From an uncultured Flavobacteriales bacterium (GTDB lineage: Bacteria > Bacteroidota > Bacteroidia > Flavobacteriales > Crocinitomicaceae): a DNA stretch of 6,299 nucleotides. Position 1 is the first letter of the stretch, and every line of letters starts with the position of its first letter. The stretch lies in contig CAMLDR010000222.1 in NCBI GenBank assembly GCA_946478775.1, forward strand, positions 1 to 6,299, given 5' to 3'. A program made the position numbers and the translations under genes. Below, one piece after another: positions 4,978 through 6,299 of this stretch. Below the pieces are notes generated by a model that saw only the letters and a list, made by a program, of their open reading frames with translations, did not search any database and had not been told where the DNA came from.

Positions 4978-5433
4978 CTATTTTTTTCCGTAGGTTCTAT
5001 AGACCGTCGTTTTCTTATTGGCCCGCTCGGTAACCAATTCAGTTCCGTCGCAGCGAACAACTTTGAAGTCTTCACTATACGAAGTGTCTTTATCCTGGTG
5101 GATCATAGTCAGAATTGAATCTTCCAGTTTCCATTGCCCGGATGTTCTCTCCTGGATCAGTGGAAGGCCCTTCTTACGCCATTTTGGATCAACAAACGTA
5201 TCGTAAACAATAAAGAACCCGTTTTTTCGAATATTCAAGATCACATCAGATGGCTGATTCTGATGATTCGTTTTCCGGGAACCTGAATCTTCCGACTTGA
5301 TTAAAACCCATCTGCCAGAGATAGAAAGTTCTTTTTGAGATGGCATTTTTTCAGTCTCCTGGTTGTCTGTTGAACAGGAGGCAAAAAGTAGTGATACGAA
5401 AAATGAAAAAAGAATAATTGTGGATCGCTTCAT
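4978..5433 (-). CDS. Small predicted lipoprotein with a lipocalin-like body, function unknown
   Basis: The 151-residue product starts MKRSTIILFSFFVSLLFASC, a short basic head, a hydrophobic stretch and a lipobox-like LFASC with the acceptor cysteine at 20. It is therefore likely exported and lipid-anchored in an envelope membrane. Phe at position -3 of the lipobox is less common than Leu. After a polar linker (21-37), ISGRWVLIKSE, VILNIRKNGFFIVYDTF, SGQWKLEDSILTMI and ELVTERANKKTTVYRTY alternate short strands. This pattern and the opening GRW resemble small lipocalin-like proteins of Bacteroidota, but I cannot name a family or ligand. The gene follows the endonuclease by 38 bp on the same strand and precedes a strong terminator, so it is probably the last gene of that transcript. 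A weak -7-like TATATTTA (5445-5438) could give it a promoter of its own. No ribosome binding site is visible. Confidence 0.75.
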   Translation of the reverse strand: MKRSTIILFSFFVSLLFASCSTDNQETEKMPSQKELSISGRWVLIKSEDSGSRKTNHQNQPSDVILNIRKNGFFIVYDTFVDPKWRKKGLPLIQERTSGQWKLEDSILTMIHQDKDTSYSEDFKVVRCDGTELVTERANKKTTVYRTYGKK

Positions 5434-5471
5434 GATCTAAATATAATCGAATAATTCAATTAAACTAATTT

Positions 5472-6299
5472 TTAAAGTGACTTTTTGTAGATTTTGCAAT
5501 GAACAGCCCGGTGATCTGAAAACGCCACCGATTGAATCCCAAAGCCATAAGCAGCCAAATCGCCGGAATGGAAAATATAATCAATTCTTCCCGCGGGTAC
5601 CCGCCCCACGTATGTTACACCAATACCTGTTGTTGTTTCGCGGTAAGAGTCTACCAAATCCGTATTAAACTGATTGTAAACATAAGACATTGGTGTATCA
5701 TTGAAATCTCCGCAAACCACCACCGGATAAGGAGAGGTTTTCATGTGTTCCACCACGCGTTCAGCCTGTTCAGCACGAGCAGGGTATGCAATCCGCAATT
5801 TGTCTATTAACAATCGTATAGTTGATTTTTTTCCTCCTGCCTGCTTATTCTTCTCGCCAAACAGTTCGTAATCTTCCTGCTGTAATTTGATAGACTGCAA
5901 ATGAATGTCGTAAAAACGGATCGTATCCTTACCCTTCACGATATCGGCATAAATACAGTAATTATCTGTTGTCTTAAAATTCTCAAACATCACGTCACCT
6001 TTGGCAATAATCGGGTACTTTGAAAGCATGCAGATTCCAAAGTTCTGCCGGTTCCGGATCCGATGAGAATAGCGTTCGTGGTAATAGTTGTAATCCATCA
6101 AAGCAATCAGCGTATCTCTTGTTGAAAAAGCAGAAGGTTTGTCCTGGTGGAAGAATTCCTGGAAACAAACAACATCCGGATTTATACGTTGGACGTAACT
6201 AACAATGCTGTCACGCGATTTATTCCTGTTTTCTATAGATGAATTGTAAACATCAAACAAACGCACATTGTAACTCATGATGCTCCAGGAAGCAACACG
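5472..6299 (-). CDS. Endonuclease/exonuclease/phosphatase (EEP) family protein, N-terminus beyond the window edge
   Basis: The frame stays open to the right edge: seven more codons (RVASWSI) precede the ATG at 6276-6278, which falls inside the first conserved strand, MSYNVRLFD. That ATG is therefore probably internal and the gene is 5'-partial here. Counting from that Met, the EEP metal-dependent phosphoesterase residues are all present: N4 (SYN), E41 (FQEF), D124 and H126 (YDIHLQS), D191 and N193 (GDFNDTP), D233 (RIDYIF), and D255-H256 (SDHRAV). The fold cleaves phosphodiesters in nucleic acids or phosphate esters of lipids and sugars; which applies here cannot be told. Family members of this type in Bacteroidota often carry N-terminal membrane helices, which would lie outside the window. 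It stops 38 bp before the lipoprotein on the same strand, and the two probably share a transcript ending at 4906-4958. Confidence 0.88.
   Translation of the reverse strand, partial: RVASWSIMSYNVRLFDVYNSSIENRNKSRDSIVSYVQRINPDVVCFQEFFHQDKPSAFSTRDTLIALMDYNYYHERYSHRIRNRQNFGICMLSKYPIIAKGDVMFENFKTTDNYCIYADIVKGKDTIRFYDIHLQSIKLQQEDYELFGEKNKQAGGKKSTIRLLIDKLRIAYPARAEQAERVVEHMKTSPYPVVVCGDFNDTPMSYVYNQFNTDLVDSYRETTTGIGVTYVGRVPAGRIDYIFHSGDLAAYGFGIQSVAFSDHRAVHCKIYKKSL

Noticed and set aside
5532..5810. 92-codon plus-strand reading frame
   Set aside because: It is antisense to the conserved catalytic end of the EEP gene and has no independent support.
6276..6278. ATG as the true start of the EEP protein
   Set aside because: It falls inside the conserved first strand (SYNVRLF) and the frame is open to the window edge, so the real start is most likely further right.
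1..6299. Undescribed defence or mobile system spread over the genes
   Set aside because: Every recognisable gene belongs to a known housekeeping or enzyme family with mixed orientations; nothing groups them as a system.

Overview
The window looks like ordinary chromosome from a member of the Bacteroidota, most likely a flavobacterium-like lineage (Flavobacteriales is an inference). Several gene starts are preceded by the TAnnTTTG -7 box typical of this phylum. None of the visible starts has a clear Shine-Dalgarno sequence, and the proteins resemble Bacteroidota versions of their families. I see no CRISPR array, tRNA, rRNA, integrase, transposase, phage gene or recognisable defence system.

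Layout, left to right. (1) 1-1434, minus: the N-terminal 478 residues of a NodU/CmcH/TobZ-type carbamoyltransferase whose C-terminus lies beyond the left edge. (2) 1435-1618: a divergent promoter region with a -33/-7 promoter for the carbamoyltransferase, a -7 box for the next gene and small inverted repeats between and around them. (3) 1619-2044, plus: a 141-residue hotdog-fold acyl-CoA thioesterase. (4) 2042-2154: a 113-bp structure between convergent genes, bounded by a 21-bp imperfect inverted repeat whose two outer ends are the stop codons of the flanking genes. (5) 2152-3462, minus: a DEAD-box RNA helicase with a DbpA-like C-terminal RNA-binding domain. (6) 3463-3713: a non-coding spacer with a degenerate 27-bp inverted repeat. 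(7) 3714-4502, minus: pyrroline-5-carboxylate reductase (ProC). (8) 4503-4977: 475 bp without a gene but rich in structure: an orphan plus-strand promoter, a 16-bp perfect palindrome, a 198-bp segment closed by a perfect 12-bp inverted repeat with a hairpin at its exact centre, and a strong terminator for the genes to the right. (9) 4978-5433, minus: a small lipoprotein. (10) 5472-6299, minus: an endonuclease/exonuclease/phosphatase-family protein cut by the right edge, probably co-transcribed with the lipoprotein.

The genes do not form one obvious pathway. Proline synthesis (proC), ribosome assembly or RNA remodelling (helicase), thioester hydrolysis and carbamoylation are separate housekeeping or accessory jobs, and most genes have their own promoter. 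Only the endonuclease and lipoprotein look like an operon. The most interesting material is non-coding: the 4611-4900 region could be an undescribed or unannotated structured RNA (a 6S-like rod is one possibility) or a copy of a palindromic repeat family. The inverted repeat at 2042-2154 is the next best candidate. Both are inferences from hand-read base pairing.
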